DNA of 35,475 bases, from positions 1 to 35,475 of the forward strand of contig JBFWQM010000022.1 of the NCBI GenBank assembly GCA_050249455.1. The letters are read 5' to 3'. Below the pieces are notes generated by a model, which saw only the letters and a program-made list of their open reading frames with translations, had not been told where the DNA came from and searched no databases. Shown piece by piece: positions 7,396 to 15,910 of this stretch. The stretch's first letter is position 1, and each line of letters opens with the position of its first letter. The translations under genes and the position numbers were made by a program. This DNA is from JBFWQM01 sp050249455 (GTDB lineage: Bacteria; Pseudomonadota; Alphaproteobacteria; MPNO01; VGEU01).

Positions 7396-10300
7396 CGGGG
7401 CGGCGGTCCGAACAGGATCGAGGTCGGCGGGGCGTCGCCCTCCTCGTAGGCGAGCCAGCCGCGGGCCGAGCGGATGATCTGCGTGACCGGCACGCCGAGC
7501 GCGTCTCCGGTCAGCCGGGCGAACGCCGTGATGGCGCCCTCATCGACGACCGCCTTGCCGGTGTCGGAGACGATCCGCAGCGCCGGCGGGCCGGCGTACG
7601 GGTAGCCCTCGACCAGGCCGCCGAACTCGCGCAGGCCGACGACCGTGGCCATCATGAAGGACAGTTGCTTCTTCGCCACCCATGCCGCCCACTCGTCGTC
7701 TTCGACCTCGTCGCCCTGCAGCATGGCCAGCACGAGCGCCGGGCCCAGCGCCGGCACGACGTAGAGCAGCGTCATGTCGGCGGCGAAGCCCGCGGCGGCC
7801 GACGCGTACTGTCCCTCCGACAGTTGCCGCCGGCGCGCGGCGACCGACTCGGCGGTCAGGTTGTACGTCGTGTTGAAGTAGCTGTAGAACATCGTCAGCA
7901 TCTGCGCGGCGCCGGTGCGGCGCTGGATGCGTGCGAGGTCCTTGGTCATGCCCGAGCCCTGCGCGTCGATCACGGCCTGGTCGGCCAGTGCGATCGCAGA
8001 CGCCTCGTCCTCGCCCTGCGCGAGCGCCTTCTCCTTGGCGCCGAGCCACGTCGGCACGTCGGCGATCATCTGCAGCTTCTGCATCAGCAGGAACAGCGAG
8101 TTCTCGTAGCCGGTCAGGAGCCGCCCCTTCAGGTCCGTCGAACGGCCTGCCCGGATGCGGCCGTGCAGCTCGGCCAGTTCGCGGTTGAAGGTCTTCGCGC
8201 GCAGCCGCATGAACGTCGACTGCTCGCCGATGCGGGCCATCGCGTTCTCGAACTTCGCGGTCGTCATGAACGCATCGGCCATGCCCTTGAACACCCAGCG
8301 CGGCCCGATGCGCACGATCGACTGCGACAGGCCGAACGGCTGCATCAGGGCGGTGGTGAGCGACCAGCCCATGGTCGCCGCGCTGACGTTGCGCCGCGCC
8401 AGCATCAGCACCTTCTCGACGCTCGTCATCGTGGCCGTGTCGCCGGCGGCAATATCGTTGACGGCGTCGTGCAACACCTTCAGCGTCTCCGCCGGGTAGT
8501 GGTCGCGCACCGCACGGTCGAACGCCGGGTCGCGCAGCACGCGGTTCGCGTCGATCAGCCACTCGTGGAACGCCAGGTCGTGCGTCACGTTGTTGACGTG
8601 GCGGAACAGCGGGTCGAGCGACAACTCGAGCGGGGCTTTCGAGCCGGTGCGCTCCTTCAGGTGGCCGCGCCGCGTCGTCGACGCCACGTAGGCGCCGCGC
8701 ATCATCTGCTGGGCCGCCTCGGCCTGGTCGTGGCCCGACGCGCGCGTGGAGAGCTCGGTGCTCGCCGCGGCCGGGTAGTAGCCGCCGCGCAGGTTCATCG
8801 TGCTGCCGTCGGCCAGCGTGACCGTGAACGCGTCGGCTTCGACCTTCTCCGGGGGCGTGCCGTTCAGGCGCCGGATCTTGTCGACGCTCGCCTGCCAGAA
8901 CGATTCGATGTGATCCCAGGCCGCCTGCACCGCGGTCCATTCCTCGCGGGTCAGCGTGGACAGGATCGCCTCGACCTGGGCCTCGTTCCAGCCGTGGCCG
9001 TCGCGCAGCCGCTGGCGGTTGCCCTCGTTGCCGTGGTTGAGCGCCACGGCGAGCCGGGCCGCTCGCGACAGGCTGCCGCGGATCATCGGGATGTAGACCT
9101 TCTGGCCGAGCCCGCCGGGCAGTTTCAGCACGGGGTCGAGAATCGCGGCGAGCGCCTCGGTCGACTGCTCGCGCATGTTCGCCTCGTGATCGGCCGACGC
9201 GTTGGCCGAGCGCGCGAGCTGCGTCCAAAGCGGACCGGCGTCGACGTTGCCGTCGAGTTGCCGGATGATCGAGGCGAACTTCCGGTGGTCCGCCAGGAAG
9301 CCCCGGAAGGCGCGGGTGACGCGGCCGGTCGGCTCGTACTGGCGGGCGCGGACGTCGCCGCCGTTCTCGCGGATCGTGGCGACCAGTTCCTCGATCACGG
9401 CCTGCGCGTCCCGCTCGCCCTTGGCGGTGCGCAGCTTCTGCAGACGCCGGCCGGTGCCCTCCAGCTTCGTGACGGCGTCGTTCAGGTCGCGCAGCTCGCC
9501 GACCGTCAGCGTCGAGTAGTGCGCGCGGAACGCCTCGTCGCGCAGGCGGTCGCTGATGTCGACCGGCAGGCCGGCCGCGTCCATCTTCGTCAGGTAGTCG
9601 GCCAGCGACCCGGCGCGATCGACCTGACGGCGCGTGCGGGCGCGGAACTCGAACCGCTCGAGGAGCGCGTCGATCTGGTCGCGGTACTCGACGGCGATGC
9701 GCTCGGACGGCCGCGCCGCCAGCGTGCGCAGGTGCCCGACGATGCGCTCGACCTCGGTCTGCGCGCGCGCCACCTCGCGGGCGGTCTGCGCGTTCAGGAT
9801 CTGGTTGCGCTTCGCGTCGGCCGCCTGGACGCGGTTGCCGGCCTTCCAGAGCTGCTCGGCCTCGCGCGCCGCCCGGTTCGCCGACACCGTGTAGCGGCTT
9901 GGCGACAGGTCCCGCACGCGGATCCGGGCGACGATCGCCTCGGCATGCCGGCGGGCGGCCTCGACGATGGCGTTCACGCGCCGGCCGCGCGGGCCCGCCT
10001 TGCCGCCGGCGAGCGCCGCCTGCATGGCGTCGTGCTCGGTCGCCAGGAACCGGACGTGCGCGGCGTTCTGCAGCGCCTCGTTGACCGCGGCATCGAGCGC
10101 CTCCGGGGACGAGATGTCGCCATACCGGTCGATCATGCGCTCGTCGGCGGCGGCCTGGACCTTCTGTTCGAGCGGGTCCTCGGCCAGGATCGCGCGCACC
10201 ATCTCGTCGCCGCTCGTGAACCCGAAGACCGCGGCGATCGTGTCGGGGTGCGCGCCGCCCTGCGCCGATTTCATGTTCGTCGGCAGGTAGCGCCACGGTG

Positions 10301-13300
10301 CCGCCGGCCCGTCGCCGTAGATCTCCCGCAGCGCAGCAGACGAGAGTTTCGTCTCGCCACCGGCCAGCAGGTCGAGCGCGCGGCGCTGGGCGTTGTTGAG
10401 CGGCGCCTCGGGCAGGTCGCCGGTCTTGATGAAGCGGATGGCCACCTGCAGCGGCTCGGCCATGATCTCGGTCCGGACCTCGGCCTCGACCGCCTGGCGC
10501 TTCTCCTTCGCCTCGCGCTGCAGCCGCCGCAGGATCACGCCGCGGGCGCCAGCGAGCCACTGCATGTCGCGCAGGGCCCGGCCGTGAAGTTCCTCCAGCG
10601 CCGTCCGCGTCTGGTCCATGCCGGATTCGAGATACGCCGCGTACTCGGCATCCGTCATGCCGGCCTCGGCCGCCGACTTGAAGACCGGCAGGTACGCGCG
10701 GCCCTCGGCAGCGTCCTGCAACTGGTTGTTGCCGGCGATCATGCGGTCGAAGACGCCGCGGACCTCGTCTGTCAGGTTGACGCCCAGGTCGGTAAGCGAC
10801 CGGTAGACGCTCATCATCCAGGCCCGGATGCGGCTGAAGGCGCCCCGCAGTTCCTTCGTGGGCGCCCTGCCCTCGAACAGGAACGCCTCGAACCCGCGGG
10901 CGAACTGCTCGTGGTACGGGCGCTTCTCCTCGAACGACAGCGCCGCCCACTGCTCACGCGTCACGCCGAACCAACCGAGCAGCGCATCGAAGTCCTCGCG
11001 CACCGCGTCGGGCGGGTTCGGCCGGCCGTCGAGGTCGGACAGCACCTCCAGGTAGAAGTGGCCCATCTCGTGGAAAAACGAGCTGATGTCGGCGCCTTCC
11101 AACAGCCGGATCCAGCCGCCGTCGATGCCGACGCCGCGGCCGAACGCGATCTGGCCGCGGTCCTCGGGACGGCCGAGCGCGCCTGTGTCCTGGGCGAGCG
11201 GCGCCGGACCCGCGGCCGGCTGCTGCTGCTGCGACAGCGTCTGGTCGGCCGGCTGGGCGGCGGCCGGCTGCGGCTCGGCGATGCGCTCGTACGAACCGGC
11301 GGGCGGCGCGTCCGGCGCGGGCGACGTTTCACGTGGAGCAGGTTCGGCAGCCGGCGGCGCGGCGGTCGGGGTCTCATTCTGTGGCGACGGCGTGCCCTGC
11401 GCGGTGTCGGCGCGCGCTTCGGCCCGCTGATCGGCCGCCGCCATCTGCTGGCGCTCGGCCTCCACGGCCGGCCGCAGGGCGTCCAGGGCGATCCGCGCCC
11501 GCCGCGCGCCGACCTCGTCCGCCCTGCCCTTCGCGTCGTTCAGGTCCTCGACCAGGGCGTTCCACCGCTGCGTCGCCGTCGGCTGGCCGTCGGTCACCCG
11601 CAGGGCGTACATCTCGCGGTAGACGGCCTCCGGCGTGACGCCCAGCCGGCCGGCCAGCACCGCGAACATGTTTCCTGCCAGCGTCGCCTGCACGCGGGCC
11701 TGCTGCCGCGTCACCGTGCCGGTCGCCTCGATGTCGGCCAGGATCGATGCCGTCACGGCAGCCTGCGACTGCGCGAACGCCGCGCTGGCGGCCGCGGCGG
11801 GGTCCGGCTCCCTGCCCGCCGTCTCGACCGCCTTGGCGGCCGCCTCCAGCGCGGCCTGCGCCTCCTGGATGCTCTGCTCGGTCACGTCCAGCCGCAGGTG
11901 CGGCAGCAGCTGGTCGGCGAGCGGCGTGCCGGCGATCTTCGCCATCAGGTCGGCGGTCGGGATCTCGATGTCGGTGCCGAGCGCGCCGGCCTCGCGCATC
12001 TGCGTGGCGACCGACGGGATCGACTTCACGATCGCGTCCATCTCCGGCGACGACTGCGCGGCCTGCGACAGCGCGCCGCTCGCGACCCAGACCGACTCCG
12101 CGCCGCCCTCGACCAGCCGCTCGGCGAACTCGCGGAACGCCTCGGGGTCGCGCTCACGCAGCTTCGATCCGGCCGCGGCGTCCATCAGCCCCTTGACGGC
12201 CTCCGTCTTGCGCTGGGCTTCGGTGACCTCCTGGTGCGCGCGCAGGCCCGACATCAGCGCGACGTTGCCGATCGCGCCCGCGCCACCGCCGAGCACCTCG
12301 GCCATGACCGAGCCGGCCTGCACGTCCTGGCCGGACGCCGCCGATCCCAGCACCTCGCCGGCACCGCCGAGCGCGCCCTGCACGCCGGCCTGCACGACGA
12401 CGTTGCCCGCCTCCTTCGCGACCTTGGCGCCGATGTTCGTCCCGGTCAGGTGGCCCGGGTTGAACACCTTGGCCGAGATGCCCATGCCCAGCGTGTCGAA
12501 CGCCGTGATGACGCTGGCCTTCGTGATGGCCTGCGACCGCACCTGGTCCATCAGCGCCTTATTCTGCGTCGCAGCAAGGATCGCGTCGGGCTTCGTCGTG
12601 TCGACGCCGGCAGCGGCGAGCGACTCCAGCACGGCGGCACCGAACTCGGTGGCCGCACCGGACGTTGACACCGCGGCCATGCCGAACAGCGCCATCACTG
12701 CAGCCGCGCCGCGGCTCACTACGCCGAAGAGCGGCGACAGAAACCCGATCGCCGTCGCCGGATTCTGCGTCGTCGACTGCACTGGCAGCGCGGCGAGCAG
12801 TTCGAGCGGCGCGGCCATGAAGCCCTGCCAGAACGTGCCCATGTCGTCGGCGTTGAGCGCCTGCTGCACCGCGGGATTCATCTTCCGCGCGACCTGCTGC
12901 GCCTCCAGGCTGTAGGCGGCCGACTCGATTCGCAGCTCGGCTGCCTTGCGTTCCAGGTCAGCGATCGTCTGCGCGCGCTGGTCGGGCGACAGGCTCGCGA
13001 AAGCACGATCCATCGGCGTCAGGTACTCGCCGGCGGCCGCCTTGCGCTCGATCTCGCGCAGGCGGGTCAAGTTGTCGGTCGCGATGACGAACTCGGTCGT
13101 CTTTCGGCTCGCCTTGCCCGACGACCAGCCCGATTTCGCGGCCTCGACCTGGCGCTCGATGAACCCGAGCTGCTCGGCATCGTCGTGGGCCACGGCGGCG
13201 ATGCGGGGATCGGACAGAGCTTCACCAGTGCGCGGATGCGAAGCGGCGATGGCGTCGAGTCGGTCAAGGATCAGCGACTGTTCGACGGTCTGCTCGTTGC

Positions 13301-13553
13301 GACCCACGACGTCGACGGGGATGCCCGTGCGGCGGCTGATCGCGTTCAACCGCGCCGCACGATCCGGATCGACGCCAAGCGTCGGCACGACGGCCCGACG
13401 CAGCGCCGATGCGCGATCCTGTTCGGCGGCCAGAGCCGCCCCGTAGTCGATCTGCTTCGGCGTCTCCGGCGCCGCGCCAAGCGGTTGCGTGTCGCGCTGT
13501 CGCTGCCCGAACTCAGCCTCGATCGCGCGGCTGTAGTCGATCTCCCCGGCCAT
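7389..13553 (-). CDS. Giant internal virion/ejection protein (gp16-like) with zincin-like HEMGH motif
   Basis: The 2054-residue protein occupies the slot of the T7 gp16-type core protein, next to gp15- and gp14-like genes. It should leave the capsid with the DNA and help build the channel across the envelope. Two short N-terminal repeats (IDYSRAIEAE, IDYGAALAAE) are followed by helical stretches, a hydrophobic region at about 262-295, a Pro/Ala/Gln-rich linker at about 720-800, and then FFHEMGHFYLEVL. His828, Glu829 and His832 form a HExxH zinc-peptidase signature, followed by EQFARGFEAFLF and a WMMSVYRSL segment, an arrangement seen in large polyvalent phage proteins. Long helical regions follow, and another hydrophobic segment lies at about 1920-1945. 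No lytic transglycosylase motif was seen, so the peptidase-like domain may be the virion enzyme. ATG 13553 starts directly after the previous stop. Confidence 0.85.
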   Translation of the reverse strand: MAGEIDYSRAIEAEFGQRQRDTQPLGAAPETPKQIDYGAALAAEQDRASALRRAVVPTLGVDPDRAARLNAISRRTGIPVDVVGRNEQTVEQSLILDRLDAIAASHPRTGEALSDPRIAAVAHDDAEQLGFIERQVEAAKSGWSSGKASRKTTEFVIATDNLTRLREIERKAAAGEYLTPMDRAFASLSPDQRAQTIADLERKAAELRIESAAYSLEAQQVARKMNPAVQQALNADDMGTFWQGFMAAPLELLAALPVQSTTQNPATAIGFLSPLFGVVSRGAAAVMALFGMAAVSTSGAATEFGAAVLESLAAAGVDTTKPDAILAATQNKALMDQVRSQAITKASVITAFDTLGMGISAKVFNPGHLTGTNIGAKVAKEAGNVVVQAGVQGALGGAGEVLGSAASGQDVQAGSVMAEVLGGGAGAIGNVALMSGLRAHQEVTEAQRKTEAVKGLMDAAAGSKLRERDPEAFREFAERLVEGGAESVWVASGALSQAAQSSPEMDAIVKSIPSVATQMREAGALGTDIEIPTADLMAKIAGTPLADQLLPHLRLDVTEQSIQEAQAALEAAAKAVETAGREPDPAAAASAAFAQSQAAVTASILADIEATGTVTRQQARVQATLAGNMFAVLAGRLGVTPEAVYREMYALRVTDGQPTATQRWNALVEDLNDAKGRADEVGARRARIALDALRPAVEAERQQMAAADQRAEARADTAQGTPSPQNETPTAAPPAAEPAPRETSPAPDAPPAGSYERIAEPQPAAAQPADQTLSQQQQPAAGPAPLAQDTGALGRPEDRGQIAFGRGVGIDGGWIRLLEGADISSFFHEMGHFYLEVLSDLDGRPNPPDAVREDFDALLGWFGVTREQWAALSFEEKRPYHEQFARGFEAFLFEGRAPTKELRGAFSRIRAWMMSVYRSLTDLGVNLTDEVRGVFDRMIAGNNQLQDAAEGRAYLPVFKSAAEAGMTDAEYAAYLESGMDQTRTALEELHGRALRDMQWLAGARGVILRRLQREAKEKRQAVEAEVRTEIMAEPLQVAIRFIKTGDLPEAPLNNAQRRALDLLAGGETKLSSAALREIYGDGPAAPWRYLPTNMKSAQGGAHPDTIAAVFGFTSGDEMVRAILAEDPLEQKVQAAADERMIDRYGDISSPEALDAAVNEALQNAAHVRFLATEHDAMQAALAGGKAGPRGRRVNAIVEAARRHAEAIVARIRVRDLSPSRYTVSANRAAREAEQLWKAGNRVQAADAKRNQILNAQTAREVARAQTEVERIVGHLRTLAARPSERIAVEYRDQIDALLERFEFRARTRRQVDRAGSLADYLTKMDAAGLPVDISDRLRDEAFRAHYSTLTVGELRDLNDAVTKLEGTGRRLQKLRTAKGERDAQAVIEELVATIRENGGDVRARQYEPTGRVTRAFRGFLADHRKFASIIRQLDGNVDAGPLWTQLARSANASADHEANMREQSTEALAAILDPVLKLPGGLGQKVYIPMIRGSLSRAARLAVALNHGNEGNRQRLRDGHGWNEAQVEAILSTLTREEWTAVQAAWDHIESFWQASVDKIRRLNGTPPEKVEADAFTVTLADGSTMNLRGGYYPAAASTELSTRASGHDQAEAAQQMMRGAYVASTTRRGHLKERTGSKAPLELSLDPLFRHVNNVTHDLAFHEWLIDANRVLRDPAFDRAVRDHYPAETLKVLHDAVNDIAAGDTATMTSVEKVLMLARRNVSAATMGWSLTTALMQPFGLSQSIVRIGPRWVFKGMADAFMTTAKFENAMARIGEQSTFMRLRAKTFNRELAELHGRIRAGRSTDLKGRLLTGYENSLFLLMQKLQMIADVPTWLGAKEKALAQGEDEASAIALADQAVIDAQGSGMTKDLARIQRRTGAAQMLTMFYSYFNTTYNLTAESVAARRRQLSEGQYASAAAGFAADMTLLYVVPALGPALVLAMLQGDEVEDDEWAAWVAKKQLSFMMATVVGLREFGGLVEGYPYAGPPALRIVSDTGKAVVDEGAITAFARLTGDALGVPVTQIIRSARGWLAYEEGDAPPTSILFGPPPRN

Positions 13554-15368
13554 CTACTGCTGCATCCAGGGCGCGGCTTCGTTCACCGGCGGCGGCCGGC
13601 GACGCGGTGCCGGTTGAGACTCCGCGGCAGGCTGGTCGGCAGGCGCCGTCGCTCGCTTGTAGACGCGCTGGATCGCCTCCGGCGAGATCGGCAGGTTCAA
13701 GGATTGCAGTTCGCGAACGATGATCGCCACCTGCGACTGCGGTACCCCTTCGATCGTGGCAACCGCGGCCTGGTCCGGCGTCAACTGGCCCGCCGGGATC
13801 TCCTTCGACGAACCGAACCACCCGGCCCCGCGAACGTTCATGGGCAGCATCGCACGGTCGACGATCTGCTCGACGTCGGCCTGCGACTGGGTTTTGCCAC
13901 GAACCGCTTTGTCTTCCCTGTCGGCGTAGATCATCCGCCCCACCCGAACGGTGAACGCAGCCCGCTCGTCGGCCTTCCCATCTCCGCGCAGGCCCAGTTG
14001 ATCGGCCGCCGCGGCGATCAGCTGCGCCGGCGTCAGCACGGCGTCCGGTGGCTTGCCGCTCGACAGGTCCGCCCGCAGGCGCGCCAAGTAGTCGCGCTGC
14101 TGCGGGTTCAGATTCGGATAGTCGATCATCAGGTCGCGCCGCAGGAAGACGCTCGGGTCGGTCATCGCCTGCAGATGAATCTCGTTGAAGCGCGCGCCTT
14201 GCTCACGATCGCGCGCACGATCCGCCGCCAGCGCAGTCCGCTGGTCGTCCGCCAGCGCGCGCTGGGATGCAGCACGGGCGCGCTCGGCGTCCGTGTAGGC
14301 CCGCTGCGACTGCGTCTGCTTCAGGGCGTCGAATGCCTTCGGGTCCATGCGCTGGACGATTTCGGCGGGGATCTTCGTCCAGCTGCCAGTCTCGTTGACG
14401 ATCCGGTAGGCCTGATCGGCGGCATCCCGCTGATCGCGCTCGATCGCCACGGCACGCTGGCCCCATCGATCCCGCCATTCGGCCACGGCGCGCGTCTCGT
14501 CTTCGCCCTTAAGCTGCGCGCGGATGCGCTTCAGTCCCTCAGCCTCCGTCACGCCGGCCTGCTCAAGCTCGTCGGCGATCGTCTGCGCCCGCTCGATCGA
14601 GGACTGAGTTGCGACCACCTTGAACAGCCGCTCGCGCGTGTCGGCGTTGATGTTTCCGGCGTGCTCCTTGATGTACTCGGCCGCCTCGGTGGCGGACGAG
14701 AGCAGGATCTGGCTGGCGACCTTGTCGTGCAGCATCGACAGGTACTTCCGCTGCTCCATGAGCGTAGCGGTCGGGTCCAGTCCAGCGGCGCTCGACATCC
14801 GCGCGACTGTCGCGATGATCTGCCCTTGAACCGCCTCCTGAAGCTCCTTGTTCCGCGGGTCTGAGGCCGCCAACTCGATATTCGCGGCCGCGTTCGACTT
14901 GCCGGAATCGATCAGCGCATGCCGGCCCTCGGTGGCCTGGTGCTCACTCGCCTGCAGGAGGGCGTTGCCCTTCAACTGGTTCCACCGAAGCGCGAATCCC
15001 TCGCGTTGACGCTCGGTGGTCAGGTTCTCCCGTACCTGCGTCTCGATGTCCGCAAGCTCTTTCGTCGCCCGTTCGGTGAGGCCCTCGGCGTTGATGCCCT
15101 TGAGCTGTTTCCACTCGATACGCTTCTCGCCGACCAGCTTGTTCGCGAGCGAGTCCGCGTTCAGGAGGACGGTCTCCTCCTTGCGGAACTCGATCGCGCG
15201 CAGCGTGCCGGCGAGCATCTGGGCGGCCGACGACAGGTCGGCGTTCGCCTGCTCGTTCGCGACGCCGGCGCCAGCGCCCAGGTCCCGCGCGCTCGGCGCG
15301 GCCTGCATGCGCACGCCCGGCAGTGCGGCGACGCCGGGGCTCGTGCCACGGACGACAGGTACCCTCAT
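13554..15368 (-). CDS. Internal virion protein, gp15-like
   Basis: The 604-residue, mostly helical protein is rich in Ala, Gln, Glu and Arg with no hydrophobic segment. It begins MRVPVVRGTSPGVAALPGVR, a conserved-looking N-terminus of podovirus internal proteins, and ends in a Pro/Arg-rich tail (about 575-600). Size and position between a gp14-like and a gp16-like gene match the T7 gp15 core protein, which assembles inside the capsid and enters the periplasm on infection. ATG 15368 overlaps the upstream stop as ATGA, and its TAG stop abuts the ATG of the giant protein with no gap. No catalytic motif was recognised. The call rests on gene order and composition. Confidence 0.7.
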   Translation of the reverse strand: MRVPVVRGTSPGVAALPGVRMQAAPSARDLGAGAGVANEQANADLSSAAQMLAGTLRAIEFRKEETVLLNADSLANKLVGEKRIEWKQLKGINAEGLTERATKELADIETQVRENLTTERQREGFALRWNQLKGNALLQASEHQATEGRHALIDSGKSNAAANIELAASDPRNKELQEAVQGQIIATVARMSSAAGLDPTATLMEQRKYLSMLHDKVASQILLSSATEAAEYIKEHAGNINADTRERLFKVVATQSSIERAQTIADELEQAGVTEAEGLKRIRAQLKGEDETRAVAEWRDRWGQRAVAIERDQRDAADQAYRIVNETGSWTKIPAEIVQRMDPKAFDALKQTQSQRAYTDAERARAASQRALADDQRTALAADRARDREQGARFNEIHLQAMTDPSVFLRRDLMIDYPNLNPQQRDYLARLRADLSSGKPPDAVLTPAQLIAAAADQLGLRGDGKADERAAFTVRVGRMIYADREDKAVRGKTQSQADVEQIVDRAMLPMNVRGAGWFGSSKEIPAGQLTPDQAAVATIEGVPQSQVAIIVRELQSLNLPISPEAIQRVYKRATAPADQPAAESQPAPRRRPPPVNEAAPWMQQ

Positions 15369-15910
15369 CGGATCCGCGGCTGGCGCCGCTCGTAGTTGTC
15401 GAACGCGCGCACCGCCCCGGAGAGCAGGCCGGCCGTGAATGCCCGGTTCGGGTCATCGGCGACCGGCGCCTCGGCGGCCCGCAGGATCTTCGCGCGGTTG
15501 CGGCTATCCATGGCGTTCAGCCGCAGCGCCCAGGCCTCGCGCTGGCCGCTATCCTCGGTGTTCAGCGCATCGACCTCGGCCGCCGTCTCGGTGGACGCCA
15601 GCACGTGGGCGACCGAGCCGGAGGTCAGCGCGACGCCGGACGCCGCGAACGCCACCTGCTGGTCGGCCTGCAACTGCCGGCCCTGGCCGCGGATCTTGCT
15701 GGCCTGGTAGCGGGACCGCTGGATCGCGTCCGCGGCTTGCCATTCGGCGATCTGGGCGTTGCCATCGGCGACCACGGCGTTCGCCTGGTTGGACGCCAGC
15801 ACGGCAGCGCGGTCGCGCTGGCTCGCCTCGGCGCGCTCCTCGCGGCCCTTGGCGTCAATGAACGCCGACGCGCCGTCCAGCAGGATGGGGAACAGGCTGC
15901 CCCAGTTCAT
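15365..15910 (-). CDS. Internal virion core protein, gp14-like
   Basis: The 181-residue protein starts MNWGSLFPILLDGASAFIDA, a short amphipathic/hydrophobic N-terminus, then long helices rich in Ala/Gln/Arg (QRDRAAVLASNQANAVVADG; RQLQADQQVAFAASGVALTS). This is the typical pattern of gp14-like core proteins of T7-type and BPP-1-type phages, which insert in the outer membrane as part of the ejection channel. It overlaps by 4 bp with both neighbours, the tail tubular B gene upstream and the gp15-like gene downstream. Confidence 0.72.
   Translation of the reverse strand: MNWGSLFPILLDGASAFIDAKGREERAEASQRDRAAVLASNQANAVVADGNAQIAEWQAADAIQRSRYQASKIRGQGRQLQADQQVAFAASGVALTSGSVAHVLASTETAAEVDALNTEDSGQREAWALRLNAMDSRNRAKILRAAEAPVADDPNRAFTAGLLSGAVRAFDNYERRQPRIR

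Noticed and set aside
7191..12668. A plus-strand open frame of 1825 codons opposite the giant ejection protein gene
   Set aside because: It is Arg/Ala/Gly/His-rich with no domain pattern, as expected for the antisense of a GC-biased gene. The minus-strand protein has clear motifs and ribosome context.
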